This document shows, piece after piece, positions 1-8,047 of a stretch of DNA of 38,638 bases. The stretch is taken from NCBI RefSeq assembly GCF_015714725.1, contig NZ_WBKM01000345.1, positions 1-38,638 on the forward strand. The letters are read 5' to 3'. Position 1 is the stretch's first letter. Every line of letters begins with the position of its first letter. Source of the DNA: Nostoc sp. WHI (GTDB lineage: Bacteria; Cyanobacteriota; Cyanobacteriia; Cyanobacteriales; Nostocaceae). Made by a program: the position numbers and the translations under genes. The notes under the pieces are model-generated. The model did not search any database, was not told the origin of the DNA, and worked only from the letters and a program-made list of their open reading frames with translations.

Positions 1-84
1 TTAATGGAGTTCAAAGCCTCATTAATGGAGCTAAAAGCTTTGTTAATGGAGCTTAAAGATTCATTGACGAGTATTAAAGACTCA
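1..84. repeat. 21-base tandem repeat, four units
   Basis: Units begin at 1, 22, 43 and 64, each opening with TTAATGGAG or a degenerate version (TTGACGAGT in the last). The period is a multiple of three, so the array would code for a heptad repeat if translated. Confidence 0.8.
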
Positions 85-231
85 TCCCCTATTCTCAATG
101 CCCAATGCCCAATGCCCAATGCCCAATGCCCAATGCCCAATACCCAATGCCCAATGCCCAAATTTAACCTATGCCCCGTAAAAAGGATACTCTCTGCACA
201 GAATTTGCCTTCACTCTTCCTAGAGGATTGA
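1..231 (+). CDS. Possible 3' end of an upstream ORF made of heptad and STRR repeats
   Basis: The frame starting at base 1 is open from the window edge to the stop at 229-231. Its first part consists of four 21-base units (starting at 1, 22, 43 and 64) that read as seven-residue repeats of the type LMELKxS, which would form a short coiled coil. It then runs through nine copies of a 7-base repeat, which read as an unlikely Cys/Pro/Met-rich peptide. It overlaps the next gene by about 60 bases. It could be the C-terminus of a phage-tail-like gene lying to the left, or untranslated repeat DNA that happens to stay open. I favour neither strongly. No function can be assigned. Confidence 0.25.
   Translation, partial: LMEFKASLMELKALLMELKDSLTSIKDSSPILNAQCPMPNAQCPMPNTQCPMPKFNLCPVKRILSAQNLPSLFLED
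96..158. repeat. STRR: nine tandem copies of CAATGCC
   Basis: Nine 7-base units run without gaps; the seventh is CAATACC. This is the classical short tandemly repeated repetitive (STRR) heptamer type of heterocystous cyanobacteria. It sits directly before the start codon at 171, so it lies in the leader of the next gene. Confidence 0.9.
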
Positions 232-554
232 GTGATGGTGAACACCGAGTACATCGTCATGGGGTGATGCGTTTAGCCACTGCCAAAGATGAAATTTTGG
301 TGCAACAAGAGCGCAGAGTTCAGGAAAATCCGGCTTACGGCGTCTTAGTAATGCTTGCACGCGTTATCACTCGCTTGGGCAGTTTCAATTCTGTTAGCTC
401 TGATTTACTGGAAGGACTGCTCTTACATGACATTGCCTATCTCCGAGAATTTTACAATCGGATTAACCAGCAAGGCAATGTGCACATTCCGACACAATGC
501 CCCCACTGCAATACTCAATTTTCAGTGGAGCTAGAACTGGCGGGGGAGTCGTAA
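171..554 (+). CDS. Phage tail assembly-like protein (contractile injection/phage-tail cluster)
   Basis: A protein of 127 residues. The N-terminal region resembles the small tail-assembly proteins seen in cyanobacterial phage-tail-like (eCIS) clusters: FAFTLPRG, then HRHGVMRLATAKDEI, then an alpha-helical VLVMLARVITRLGS segment. A C-terminal CPHC pair near residues 109-112 suggests a small metal-binding site, although only two cysteines are present. In related clusters such proteins probably help load or chaperone tail-tube or sheath components in the cytoplasm; that role is inference. The start ATG at 171 has no clear ribosome-binding site because it follows the STRR. The next two genes follow with overlap or 4-base spacing, consistent with one operon with the DUF6760-like and FHA proteins. 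Confidence 0.6.
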   Translation: MPRKKDTLCTEFAFTLPRGLSDGEHRVHRHGVMRLATAKDEILVQQERRVQENPAYGVLVMLARVITRLGSFNSVSSDLLEGLLLHDIAYLREFYNRINQQGNVHIPTQCPHCNTQFSVELELAGES

Positions 555-700
555 GCTACCCCTCTGATACTTTATATGAGGAGGTAGCTTTTATTGCTTA
601 TCATTTCCACTGGTCACAAGATGATATTTTAAATTTAGAACATACTACCCGTCAGCGCTGGGTAGCCGAAATCAATAAAATTAACCAAAAATTAATATGA
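497..700 (+). CDS. DUF6760-like small protein of phage-tail-like cluster
   Basis: The conserved core is YPSDTLYEEVAFIAYHFHW followed by a short helix ending RRW-type (RQRWVAEINKIN), the pattern of the short DUF6760 proteins that accompany phage tail/contractile injection genes in cyanobacteria. The ATG at 497 gives 67 residues. Its first ~20 residues are read from DNA that codes in another frame for the C-terminus of the previous gene. The conserved part only begins near base 557, so the true start may be a non-standard codon around 548-556. The stop overlaps the start of the FHA gene (697-700, ATGA), indicating translational coupling. Function unknown; probably a minor tail component or chaperone. 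Confidence 0.55.
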   Translation: MPPLQYSIFSGARTGGGVVSYPSDTLYEEVAFIAYHFHWSQDDILNLEHTTRQRWVAEINKINQKLI

Positions 701-2730
701 AAGTAAAAGTTAGCTACTCACCAACTTTAAGTGAAGTCAATGAAGTTGATCTGACCACAGAAACTACAACGAGAGGAGAATGGGTAATAGGTCGTTCTCC
801 TGATTCTGATTTAATTCTAGAAAGCCCTGATATCAGTCGGGTACACGCTAAGTTTTTTGTTAAAGGTGGAAATTACTACTTCTGTGATCTTGGCAGCAGA
901 AATGGCTCAATATTTAATGGTAAACAGGCTGAAAAAAATCGACAATATTCTTTGAGCGATGGAGATATTATTCGGATTGCAGATTACGTTTTGATCTTGG
1001 AGGCAGTTGCTCCCGCCTATGAGCAAGCAGAGACAGTCTTCAGAATTATAGACCCTTCGCTGTTTTCCCGATCGCGATCGCCTGAAAATGTCAGCCCTGC
1101 CAACGTTGCTAATCCAGCCCCAGAGGTTGTTAGCGAAGTAGAAACACCTGAAATTAATGCTCCTTCCCCAGAAATCAGCGAAATCTCAGCAGTTGCTTCG
1201 ACTCAAACTGATGATGTCATCCCGGTTGTTGAGGTAATCGTCCCTGAAAATATAATTCAGCCACCAGAAGCAGTCAGCGAAGTTGCAGTAGTTGTTAGTG
1301 ATGAAGTTGCAGATTTGGATACACCAGTTGCAGCAGAAGTCAGCGCAGATGTTGAGGAAGTAGAAGCTCCAGAAATCATCGAAGCCTCAGAAGTTTCTTT
1401 GACTGAGCCTGATGAAGCGATGCCTACGGCGGCAAGCAACGCTACACCTGATAACATAATTGAAACTCCTGAAGAGGAAAGTGTTCTTCCAGAAGCCACT
1501 CACGATGAGGTTGGAGACATTGAAGCAGCAGAAGCTACCTTCGTACAGCGACGTGATATACAGAGTGACGTTCCAGAAGTTACCTACGATGAGGATGCAG
1601 AGTTTGAGGCAGCGCTAATCGCAGAAGTCACTTTCGTACAGCCGCGTGATATATTCAACGAAGTTCCTGCACAGGAGAGGGCTATTCCAGAAGTTATTTA
1701 TGATGAAGATGCAGAGTTTGAGGCAGCACTAATAGCAGAAGTCACCTTCGTACAGCCGCGCGATATATTCAACGAAGTTCCTGCACAGGAGAGCGCTGTT
1801 CCAGAAGCTATCCATGATGAATTGGTAGATTTGGATACGCCAATTGCAGAAGAAGTCAGTGCAGATGTTGATGAGGTTGTCAGTGGTGTTGCCCCAGAAG
1901 TTAGCGAAGTTGCTGAAGACGCAGACATTCAACATGAGGATATATTAAGCCAAGTTCCACCGGATATTAGTAATGAATTGGTAGATTTGGATACATTATT
2001 TACAGCAGAAGACAGCGCAGATGTTGACGAAGTAGAACCTGTGGAGGTTGTCAGTTATGCTGCTACTTCTGAAGAATTGAATGCACCTAATGATGCCGTT
2101 CTGCAAGTTTTTAGCAGTCAATACATTGATTTGAGTAATACAACTACAGAAGAAGTTAGTGTAGATGTTGATGTTGTTTCTGCACAAGTAAGTGAAGTCT
2201 CTGACTCAGCTAATATTCAATCTTTGGAAACAACAGAAAGTGGAGCTACTGAAAGCATCAGTCAAACTATCGAAGAAGTTTCCCAAGCAGAAGCAACTCA
2301 ATCTGATGAAATTCCAGAAGAAATAAATGTAAGTGAGCCTCCGCAAATTATCATTGAAAGAAACATAGTACTGATTGCTCACGAAAGCAAGAAATCAGAA
2401 CTTGCTGAATTTGTTTCTCAGCATCAGGAGTTTTTCTCACAGAGCTTTACAATTACCTGGCCATCTGTTAGCGAGGTTTTACATCAACAGGCAGGGATAA
2501 CTATTAGTCAACAAACCCCCGCACCAACTTCTGGAGGATATCAAACAATTGCTTCATTGGTTGGAGCAGGAGAAATTTTAGCAGTTATTTTCCTGAGAGA
2601 TTTGCTGCAACCTCAGCCGGGGCAAGCAAATGAAGAAGCATTGATAAGGTTATGTACTATTAATCAAGTTTTGTTGGCAACTAATTTGCCAACAGCAGAA
2701 GCGATCGTGCATTATCTTAAACAGATATAG
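697..2730 (+). CDS. FHA-domain protein with long acidic repeat linker and C-terminal methylglyoxal-synthase-like domain
   Basis: A protein of 677 residues in three parts. Residues ~25-105 form a forkhead-associated domain with the hallmark residues GRS (32-34), SRVH (47-50) and GSRNG (66-70), which binds phosphothreonine peptides. Residues ~110-550 are a low-complexity linker rich in Glu, Val, Ala and Ser, including two near-identical 38-residue units. Residues ~556-677 match the methylglyoxal synthase fold: NIVLIAHESKK at the start, SGGYQ at 612-616 where MgsA has GGDQQ, IFLRD at 631-635, and LLATNLPTAEAIV near the end. The catalytic Asp of the GGDQQ motif is Tyr here, and the MgsA catalytic His after the IFFWDP strand is not evident, so enzyme activity is unlikely. 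Role unknown. It overlaps the phage-tail-like genes upstream by ATGA, so it may be an adaptor linking phospho-signalling to that apparatus. A Ser/Thr kinase lies just downstream. Confidence 0.75.
   Translation: MKVKVSYSPTLSEVNEVDLTTETTTRGEWVIGRSPDSDLILESPDISRVHAKFFVKGGNYYFCDLGSRNGSIFNGKQAEKNRQYSLSDGDIIRIADYVLILEAVAPAYEQAETVFRIIDPSLFSRSRSPENVSPANVANPAPEVVSEVETPEINAPSPEISEISAVASTQTDDVIPVVEVIVPENIIQPPEAVSEVAVVVSDEVADLDTPVAAEVSADVEEVEAPEIIEASEVSLTEPDEAMPTAASNATPDNIIETPEEESVLPEATHDEVGDIEAAEATFVQRRDIQSDVPEVTYDEDAEFEAALIAEVTFVQPRDIFNEVPAQERAIPEVIYDEDAEFEAALIAEVTFVQPRDIFNEVPAQESAVPEAIHDELVDLDTPIAEEVSADVDEVVSGVAPEVSEVAEDADIQHEDILSQVPPDISNELVDLDTLFTAEDSADVDEVEPVEVVSYAATSEELNAPNDAVLQVFSSQYIDLSNTTTEEVSVDVDVVSAQVSEVSDSANIQSLETTESGATESISQTIEEVSQAEATQSDEIPEEINVSEPPQIIIERNIVLIAHESKKSELAEFVSQHQEFFSQSFTITWPSVSEVLHQQAGITISQQTPAPTSGGYQTIASLVGAGEILAVIFLRDLLQPQPGQANEEALIRLCTINQVLLATNLPTAEAIVHYLKQI
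1414..1443. repeat. Dispersed REP-like repeat fragment inside coding sequence
   Basis: The stretch GCGATGCCTACGGCGG followed by CAAGC resembles the GC-rich dispersed repeats of Nostocales. It reads in frame inside the acidic linker of the FHA protein as AMPTAASN, which breaks the local Glu/Val-rich composition. That suggests insertion of a repeat in a tolerant linker. Confidence 0.4.
1576..1803 (+). repeat. 114-base tandem duplication inside the FHA gene linker
   Basis: Two units of 114 bases begin at 1576 and 1690 and differ by scattered substitutions, many of them synonymous. Each codes for 38 residues beginning EV(T/I)YDEDAEFEAALIAEV and ending NEVPAQE. A weaker related unit lies just before (FVQRRDIQSDVPE). 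Confidence 0.85.
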
Positions 2731-2758
2731 TAATCCTAAATGAGTTTTGAACAAAAAG

Positions 2759-2838
2759 ATCCCCCTTAGTCCCCCTTAAAAAGGGGGAAATAGAGCGAAT
2801 TCTTAGTCCCCCCTTAAAAAGGGGGGTTGGGGGGATCA
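2759..2838. repeat. Palindromic intergenic repeat element (CCCCCTTAAAAAGGGGG type)
   Basis: Two hairpins, CCCCCTTAAAAAGGGGG at about 2774-2790 and CCCCCCTTAAAAAGGGGGG at about 2808-2826, are enclosed by GATCCCCC on the left and GGGGGGATC on the right, so the whole block is also an inverted repeat. This is a common dispersed cyanobacterial repeat. It lies between the FHA gene and the kinase gene and may act as a transcription terminator for the former. Confidence 0.75.
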
Positions 2839-2949
2839 TGATATGATTACTATATTTTATGAAAAGTTGCAAATTGCATAGAATAATTGCAATAATAAAA
2901 ATTAATCTAAAAATATACGTATATTTTAAAGTAAAACTGAATTAAAAAA

Positions 2950-5130
2950 ATGGTTGTAAATTTTAAAAGTTTATTTAAACAGCCAGTTATTCTTTCAAGT
3001 GCGATCGCTACAATTTTATTAGTAGGCATTCAAAAGCTGGGGGTTTTCGAGCCTCTAGAAATGAAGGTTTACGACCAGATGATGCAATTACGTGGCGACC
3101 CCAACCCAGACACTCGTCTATTGATTGTTGCTTTAACTGAAGAAGATATCCAAAAATGGAATTGGCCTTTATCTGGTGAACTTCTAGAGCGGCTATTGGG
3201 CAAACTTGAAGAATATGAACCGCGAGCCATTGGTTTAGATATTTTTCGTGACTTACCAGTACAGCCTGGCCATGACAAGCTATTGCAACGCATACAACAG
3301 AGCGATATCATCATTCCTATTTGCAAACATTCTGGTTCTAACAATCCGGGAATAGCACCCCCGGAAGGCGTTGAAGCAGAGCGAGTCGGATTTAATGATG
3401 TCGTAGAAGATACTGATGCTACAATTCGTCGCAACCTATTATTAGTAAGTGCAGAGGAGTCTGATTCTTGTCAAAGTACCTATTCTTTTAGCTTACAACT
3501 AGCACTCAAATACTTAGAAGTTGGAGGTATCCAACCAGAATTTACCCCAAAAAAGGAACTAAAACTACGTAATACTGTATTTAAACCCCTGCAAACTAAC
3601 GCTGGCGGTTATGAGAAAGCAGATACAAATGGCTACCAAATTCTGCTTAACTACCGTTCTGGTCATCAGGTAGCCCAGCAAAAAACTATTACAGAAGTAC
3701 TTTCAGGCGAAGTTAAACCAGATTTGGTCAAAGACCGCATCGTTTTGATTGGTTCAACAGCCAATAGTTTAAATGATATTTTTAATACACCATTTGCTAG
3801 TGGTAAGTCAGATAATTCTGGCAAGATGGCAGGAATTGAAATTCATGCCCACAGCGTTAGTCAAATTCTCAGTGCTGTTCTGAACAAACAACCTCTATTT
3901 TGGTTTTTGCCTGAGTGGGGGAAAGTCTTTTGGATATGGGGATGGACTGTAGTTGGTGGGTTGCTGGTATGGCGTATTCAGCATCCGCTAGGCTTAGGAT
4001 TAGCAGGAGCAGCAGCCCTTACAGGGTTATTTGGAGCCAATTTTGTCATTTTTACCCAAGCTGGATGGTTTCCAGTAATACCTCCAGCGTTGGGGTTAGT
4101 ATTTACCGCCGGGAGTGTCCTTGCTTATAGTGCTTATCAAACCAAGCAAGAGCAACAAGAAATTACCCAACGGGTTCAAGAACACCAACAATTAATTGGG
4201 GAATTGCAAGGTCTTTTACGGCAGCGCGGCAACGCTTCCAATGAAGCGTCAACGCTAATTATGGATTCCATCGGGCAAGAAATTGCACTGGGTACTCTAC
4301 TAAACAACCGATACAAAATTACTGATCGCTTGGGTTCTGGAGGATTTAGCAATACTTATTTGGCTGACGATATCCAGCGTCCTGGTAATCCGCAGTGTGT
4401 GGTTAAACAGTTGCGACCCCCCCGCCAAGATCCAGAATATTTAAACGTTGTTAGACGCCTATTCGACGCTGAAGCAGAAATTTTAGAAACTTTGGGTAAG
4501 CACCCGCAAATTCCTCAACTGCTAGCTTTTTTTGAAGAAAATCGGCAATTTTCTCTAGTGCAAGAATTTGTTCGAGGGCACGCTATGGATAAAGAGTTAA
4601 CCCTTGAGAAGCGACTAAAACAAGCTGAAGTTGTGGAGATGCTCAAAGAAGTTTTACATGTGCTTGTTTTTGTTCACAGCTATGGTGTAATCCATCGAGA
4701 TATCAAACCTAGTAACTTGATTAGGCGAGAATCAGATCAGCACATTGTTTTAATTGACTTTGGTGCTGTTAAGCAGATTCATCCTCAGCAACAAGAAGCT
4801 CAGACCATTTCAATTGGCACTCCTGGTTATGCACCTTCTGAGCAAATGAGCGGGTTGCCAAAATTAAACAGCGATATTTATGCGTTGGGAATTATGGGAA
4901 TACAAGGTTTAATTGGAGTAGATCCCAGAGAATTTCGTAGAGACACAAATATTGGTGAAATTATTATTCAAAGTAAAGCTGATGCCAATCAACAGATTTG
5001 GCAACATTGGCGCGAACTAACTGATGCTACAGACGAGTTAGTTATTATTTTAAATAGAATGGTACATTTCGACTTCACTCAACGATATCAGTCAGCAGCA
5101 GAGGTGCTGAAAACTCTCGAAAGTCTCTAG
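2950..5130 (+). CDS. CHASE2-domain transmembrane serine/threonine protein kinase
   Basis: A protein of 726 residues. A first membrane helix spans ~12-30. An extracytoplasmic CHASE2 sensor domain spans ~35-300 (VYDQMMQLRG near the start, GFNDVVEDTD in the middle, IGSTANSLNDIFNTPFA near the end). Three further membrane helices lie at ~318-395, and a short coiled-coil linker follows. A complete protein kinase domain occupies ~453-726: glycine loop LGSGGFSNTY, lysine in CVVKQL, HRDIKPSN with catalytic D584, DFG with D603, and APSEQ in the activation segment. All catalytic residues are present, so an active kinase facing the cytoplasm is expected, responding to an unknown periplasmic signal. The FHA protein upstream on the same strand is a plausible phospho-partner, but the 219-base gap with a repeat suggests separate transcription. 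Confidence 0.9.
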   Translation: MVVNFKSLFKQPVILSSAIATILLVGIQKLGVFEPLEMKVYDQMMQLRGDPNPDTRLLIVALTEEDIQKWNWPLSGELLERLLGKLEEYEPRAIGLDIFRDLPVQPGHDKLLQRIQQSDIIIPICKHSGSNNPGIAPPEGVEAERVGFNDVVEDTDATIRRNLLLVSAEESDSCQSTYSFSLQLALKYLEVGGIQPEFTPKKELKLRNTVFKPLQTNAGGYEKADTNGYQILLNYRSGHQVAQQKTITEVLSGEVKPDLVKDRIVLIGSTANSLNDIFNTPFASGKSDNSGKMAGIEIHAHSVSQILSAVLNKQPLFWFLPEWGKVFWIWGWTVVGGLLVWRIQHPLGLGLAGAAALTGLFGANFVIFTQAGWFPVIPPALGLVFTAGSVLAYSAYQTKQEQQEITQRVQEHQQLIGELQGLLRQRGNASNEASTLIMDSIGQEIALGTLLNNRYKITDRLGSGGFSNTYLADDIQRPGNPQCVVKQLRPPRQDPEYLNVVRRLFDAEAEILETLGKHPQIPQLLAFFEENRQFSLVQEFVRGHAMDKELTLEKRLKQAEVVEMLKEVLHVLVFVHSYGVIHRDIKPSNLIRRESDQHIVLIDFGAVKQIHPQQQEAQTISIGTPGYAPSEQMSGLPKLNSDIYALGIMGIQGLIGVDPREFRRDTNIGEIIIQSKADANQQIWQHWRELTDATDELVIILNRMVHFDFTQRYQSAAEVLKTLESL

Positions 5131-5215
5131 TCGTTTTTCAAGCTAGTTTTGATAGGTTATGGTAAGCACGTTTTAAAACACCCTCTTACATACCTATTGC
5201 AGAAAGTAGTTACAA

Positions 5216-5247
5216 AAAAGCCCGGTTACTCGCATAACCGGGCTTTT
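5216..5247. terminator. Bidirectional rho-independent terminator
   Basis: A perfect 13-bp stem, AAAAGCCCGGTTA paired with TAACCGGGCTTTT, closes a 6-base loop (5229-5234) with A/T runs at both ends. It sits between the convergent kinase gene (+) and hsp20 (-) and can serve both. Confidence 0.9.
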
Positions 5248-5306
5248 AACTTCTCAATTAATCATTGGAGGTCAATTAATTTGATCCCAAAGTATTAAGT
5301 AGCAGC

Positions 5307-5747
5307 TTACTCCAAATTAATCTTGACAACTTTGTTCTTTGCTTGCTCAGTTTTAGGCAGTGTCAGATTCAAGATACCGTCTTTATAATCTGCTGTAACG
5401 TTAGTATTTTGAATCCGAGTTGATAGAGGAATTACACGTTGAAATTTACCGTAATGAAACTCACTTCTGGTAACACCTTGTTCCTCAGATTTAGTTTCCG
5501 ACTTCCGCTCGCCACTAACGTAAACAGAGTTTTCTGTGATTTGCACATCCAGGTCTTTAGCTTATATTCCTGGGAGTTCTAGCTTCAGATAAATCACATT
5601 TTCGGTTTCTTGTATTTCAGCAGCAGGAACTTTGCTCACGCTCCTTTCCGACAGCGCAGATGGTAGCCTGCTGTCTTCAAATAAACTATTGATTTGATGT
5701 TGTAGAGTGTCAATTTCTCTCCAAGGATTCCAACGAACTACTGTCAT
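5307..5747 (-). pseudogene. hspA: Small heat-shock protein Hsp20, interrupted by one in-frame stop codon
   Basis: Read on the minus strand from ATG 5745-5747 (preceded by a good AGGAAGG site), the frame gives 61 residues starting MTVVRWNPWREID. It meets TAA at 5562-5564 as codon 62, then continues in the same frame (AKDLDVQITENSVYVSGERK) to the normal stop, for 146 codons in all. Both halves belong to one alpha-crystallin-type chaperone: LKLELPGI before the stop, and KDGILNLTLPK with the terminal KVVKINLE after it. A single change of a Glu-type codon (GAA to TAA) explains the break. The N-terminal fragment lacks the crystallin domain and could not function. A restart at the internal ATG 5544-5546 would lack the first strands. 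Either a young pseudogene or a sequencing error. Confidence 0.85.
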
Positions 5748-6163
5748 AACCCTTCCTCTCATCAGTTAGTTTTTGTTTAATTGGTTTCGCACTTCAATTA
5801 GTGCTTACATATTCATATTACGTAAAGTTAAAGCTGCTGTAAGTTCGGTTATTATCACCTAGCTATTGATGATTACCGTCCCAAATTAGACATAAAAGAA
5901 TTACGGTTTACTCTAATTTGTATGTTCGGTAAACCCGAATAGACAAATTAGATTCAATCATATAAGCATTGTAAATGCGTCGCCCCCTTTCCCTAACACA
6001 CCTTTTCATATTTAGGACTTACGCAAACAATAGTCGAAACCCTTATTTTATGGTAGGGGCAATTCATGAATTGCCCCTACCGTGTGTAGCTTTGCGTAAG
6101 TCCTAATATTTCTCTGAGAGGAAAGTGGGTAAGGAAGCGCGATCGCTCCAGTAGCTTCGTGCA
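5748..6163. other. Intergenic region of about 400 bases
   Basis: Holds the hsp20 upstream region (AT-rich, 5760-5960) and one MITE-like palindromic element (6012-6106, listed separately). No further gene was recognised. A HIP1-type octamer (GCGATCGC) occurs near 6138-6145. Confidence 0.6.
6012..6106. mobile_element. MITE-like element with 16-bp perfect terminal inverted repeats
   Basis: TTAGGACTTACGCAAA (6012-6027) is exactly inverted at 6091-6106. Inside lies a further perfect palindrome, GGTAGGGGCAATT with its complement AATTGCCCCTACC centred near 6066. At 95 bases with no coding capacity this fits a non-autonomous miniature element. Elements with these ends are widespread in Nostocales genomes (known from the family, not tested here). 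Confidence 0.75.
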
Positions 6164-7120
6164 GTGCATTTGAAACCTAGTGTTTGCTTCTGGGATCTTC
6201 CTACTACCATCAAGTGCGATCCACTCTTTGAGCGGAGTATAGCCCATCCCATTCCTATAAAAAAGGGTCGGGTAATAAATTATTTACTGTTCTATCAAAT
6301 TAACGTTGTTAAGTTACTCAGCAGGTGTAGTTTTCACCTTAAGGCTGTGTTAGATATTGTGACGCCAAACAGGAGTATAAATAAGTTGCGAAAGCTTTCT
6401 CCAGAATCTCCTCTATTTATTTTGTTAATTATTATTAGTTTTCTAGTAGTAACTTTGTCAACTTGGTTATCATCTAAACCTTTTATTTTAAAACCATTTG
6501 GGCTGAATGATATTATACAGCTACTCACATTACCATTGTTTATTTCTTTATTATTAGAGCGTTCTTTAGAAGTTTTTATAACTACTTGGCGAGATCCATT
6601 TGTTGAGCAATTAGATATTAGTATCCAGCAACAAAAGGCTCTAATCTCTGAGAAGATAAGACTTATGGAAGTGCAACAGAAACAAAACCAAGTAGCTTCT
6701 TTAGAATCCAATCAAGTCAGTGGACTACCACCGGAAGGAATGAGTTTAGAACAGCAAATAATCCAAAATTTTACCCAAAATCAAACAGAATCCTTAAAAA
6801 CGTTCAAGCCAGAAATAGATGATTTAAATGAAAAGGAGCGCCAAAGAACAGCTTACAAATCTGATACCCGAACAATTGCTTTATGGACATCCCTTTTATT
6901 CGGTCTTTTAATAAGTGCAATAGGTATTCGCTCAATTGAGCCACTTATAGTTATTGATTTCAATAATCCAATACAAGTAGTTATTTTCCGTTGTTTAGAT
7001 GCATTACTGACAGGAGGTTTAATAGCAGGAGGGAGCGAGGGAATTCATAAGCTCATACAGGTTTTTATCGATTTTATGGAAGTTACATCCAAACAAATCA
7101 AAAATCAGGGATTGTCTTGA
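6164..7120 (+). CDS. Hypothetical multi-spanning membrane protein
   Basis: The longest reading starts with GTG at 6164 and gives 318 residues, but the first ~60 look non-coding. A later start is likely, for example TTG at 6385 (preceded by AGGAG about 10 bases away) or GTG at 6347. Visible features are two adjacent hydrophobic helices (FILLIIISFLVVTLSTWL and IIQLLTLPLFISLLLERSLEVF), a ~90-residue soluble, partly coiled-coil segment rich in Gln and Glu, and a C-terminal helical pair (ALWTSLLFGLLISAIGI and a glycine-rich LLTGGLIAGGSEGIHKLI). I do not recognise the family. The gene stands alone, with a MITE-like element upstream. Confidence 0.6.
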   Translation: MHLKPSVCFWDLPTTIKCDPLFERSIAHPIPIKKGRVINYLLFYQINVVKLLSRCSFHLKAVLDIVTPNRSINKLRKLSPESPLFILLIIISFLVVTLSTWLSSKPFILKPFGLNDIIQLLTLPLFISLLLERSLEVFITTWRDPFVEQLDISIQQQKALISEKIRLMEVQQKQNQVASLESNQVSGLPPEGMSLEQQIIQNFTQNQTESLKTFKPEIDDLNEKERQRTAYKSDTRTIALWTSLLFGLLISAIGIRSIEPLIVIDFNNPIQVVIFRCLDALLTGGLIAGGSEGIHKLIQVFIDFMEVTSKQIKNQGLS

Positions 7121-7338
7121 TCAAATCAAGCCGTTTATCTTCCAGAAAGCTGGATAATAATGTTTTCATCTGGGTTTTAGCTTTAGCTTGGTGAAAAGAT
7201 GCATTAGATATTTTTTATTTGGAAGTCCCTAATATTGAGTAGAGGCGTATGTTTCGCCTCACCCTTAGCTGCTGCGTATGCCTACTCCCGAAGGCGTAAA
7301 TAAAGGCACACCTTCGTCCCTAATCCTTCCTTTTTTGT

Positions 7339-7776
7339 TCAGGTCTTTGTGTACTTATCAATTACCTTGGCTAAGTCTGGCACTGCTTCCTCTACGTGTT
7401 TTTTGGCGGAACCGCGAAGTTTTTCATAAGTACTTCGCACGACTTGGCGTTTCACGTTTTTTGCCCTCGCATCAGTAACGCTCAACAATGCGTCTGCTGT
7501 GTCTGAGGAATTCGCAATGAGATGCCCAACTGGGTCGCCCTTTTGCACGCCTTCACTCCAAATTGGATCAAGGGCTTTCAAGCACTGCGGCAGAATCTGC
7601 TCGACAACATAAGGGATGTATCCTGGCTTAACACCCTTCAAGGCGGCGAAGGTAGTTTTCAGAGCCATACCGCTTATACCTGACTTGGACGCAAGCTGTC
7701 TATCTATCATGTTGCAGCAGTCATCTATGACCATAGCTTTTTTGGTCGGGTTCAAAAGTCCGTCGCTCAGTCCCAT
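7339..7776 (-). CDS. DUF6918-like protein
   Basis: A soluble, helical protein of 145 residues containing MVIDDCCNMIDRQLASKSGISGMALKTTF near the N-terminus and GVKPGYIPYVVEQILP in the middle. This resembles the DUF6918 family, whose members carry a similar D-D-C, ASK-G-SG and KPG pattern. The second half has a VGHLIAN segment and a basic helix with RAKNVKRQVVRSTYEKLRG. The biochemical role is unknown. The start ATG at 7776 has a GGAAGAG site about 7 bases upstream. It is transcribed alone, away from csx3. Confidence 0.6.
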   Translation of the reverse strand: MGLSDGLLNPTKKAMVIDDCCNMIDRQLASKSGISGMALKTTFAALKGVKPGYIPYVVEQILPQCLKALDPIWSEGVQKGDPVGHLIANSSDTADALLSVTDARAKNVKRQVVRSTYEKLRGSAKKHVEEAVPDLAKVIDKYTKT

Positions 7777-8047
7777 TTAACTCTTCCTTAATATTTAAGT
7801 GCTTAATTTCCATTCAACTAATTTTTTAGCAAGCAGGAAATTACAGAAAATGGTATCAGAATTAGACGATGTTCATAGACTTGATTCCATGTATCGGAAA
7901 TTTAGGGGCTTGTATCCTTTTCTTTGTTGGTCAAATCCTCGCCTTGTTTCTTGATAGAAGGTTATTGAGAGCAGTATAACTACCATATTTGGAAGTACCT
8001 TCTTCCAATTACCTGTATGATAGAACCATTCGTTGAGGTGTAAAGAA

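Noticed and set aside
96..158. CAATGCC array as a CRISPR array
   Set aside because: The period is 7 bases without spacers, so it is an STRR.
1257..1928. Ser/Ala/Thr-rich minus-strand ORFs opposite the FHA linker
   Set aside because: Their low-complexity composition is the mirror of the Glu/Val-rich linker codons.
7278..7478. 66-codon plus-strand ORF
   Set aside because: It overlaps the DUF6918-like gene on the other strand and repeat-like DNA, and resembles no family.
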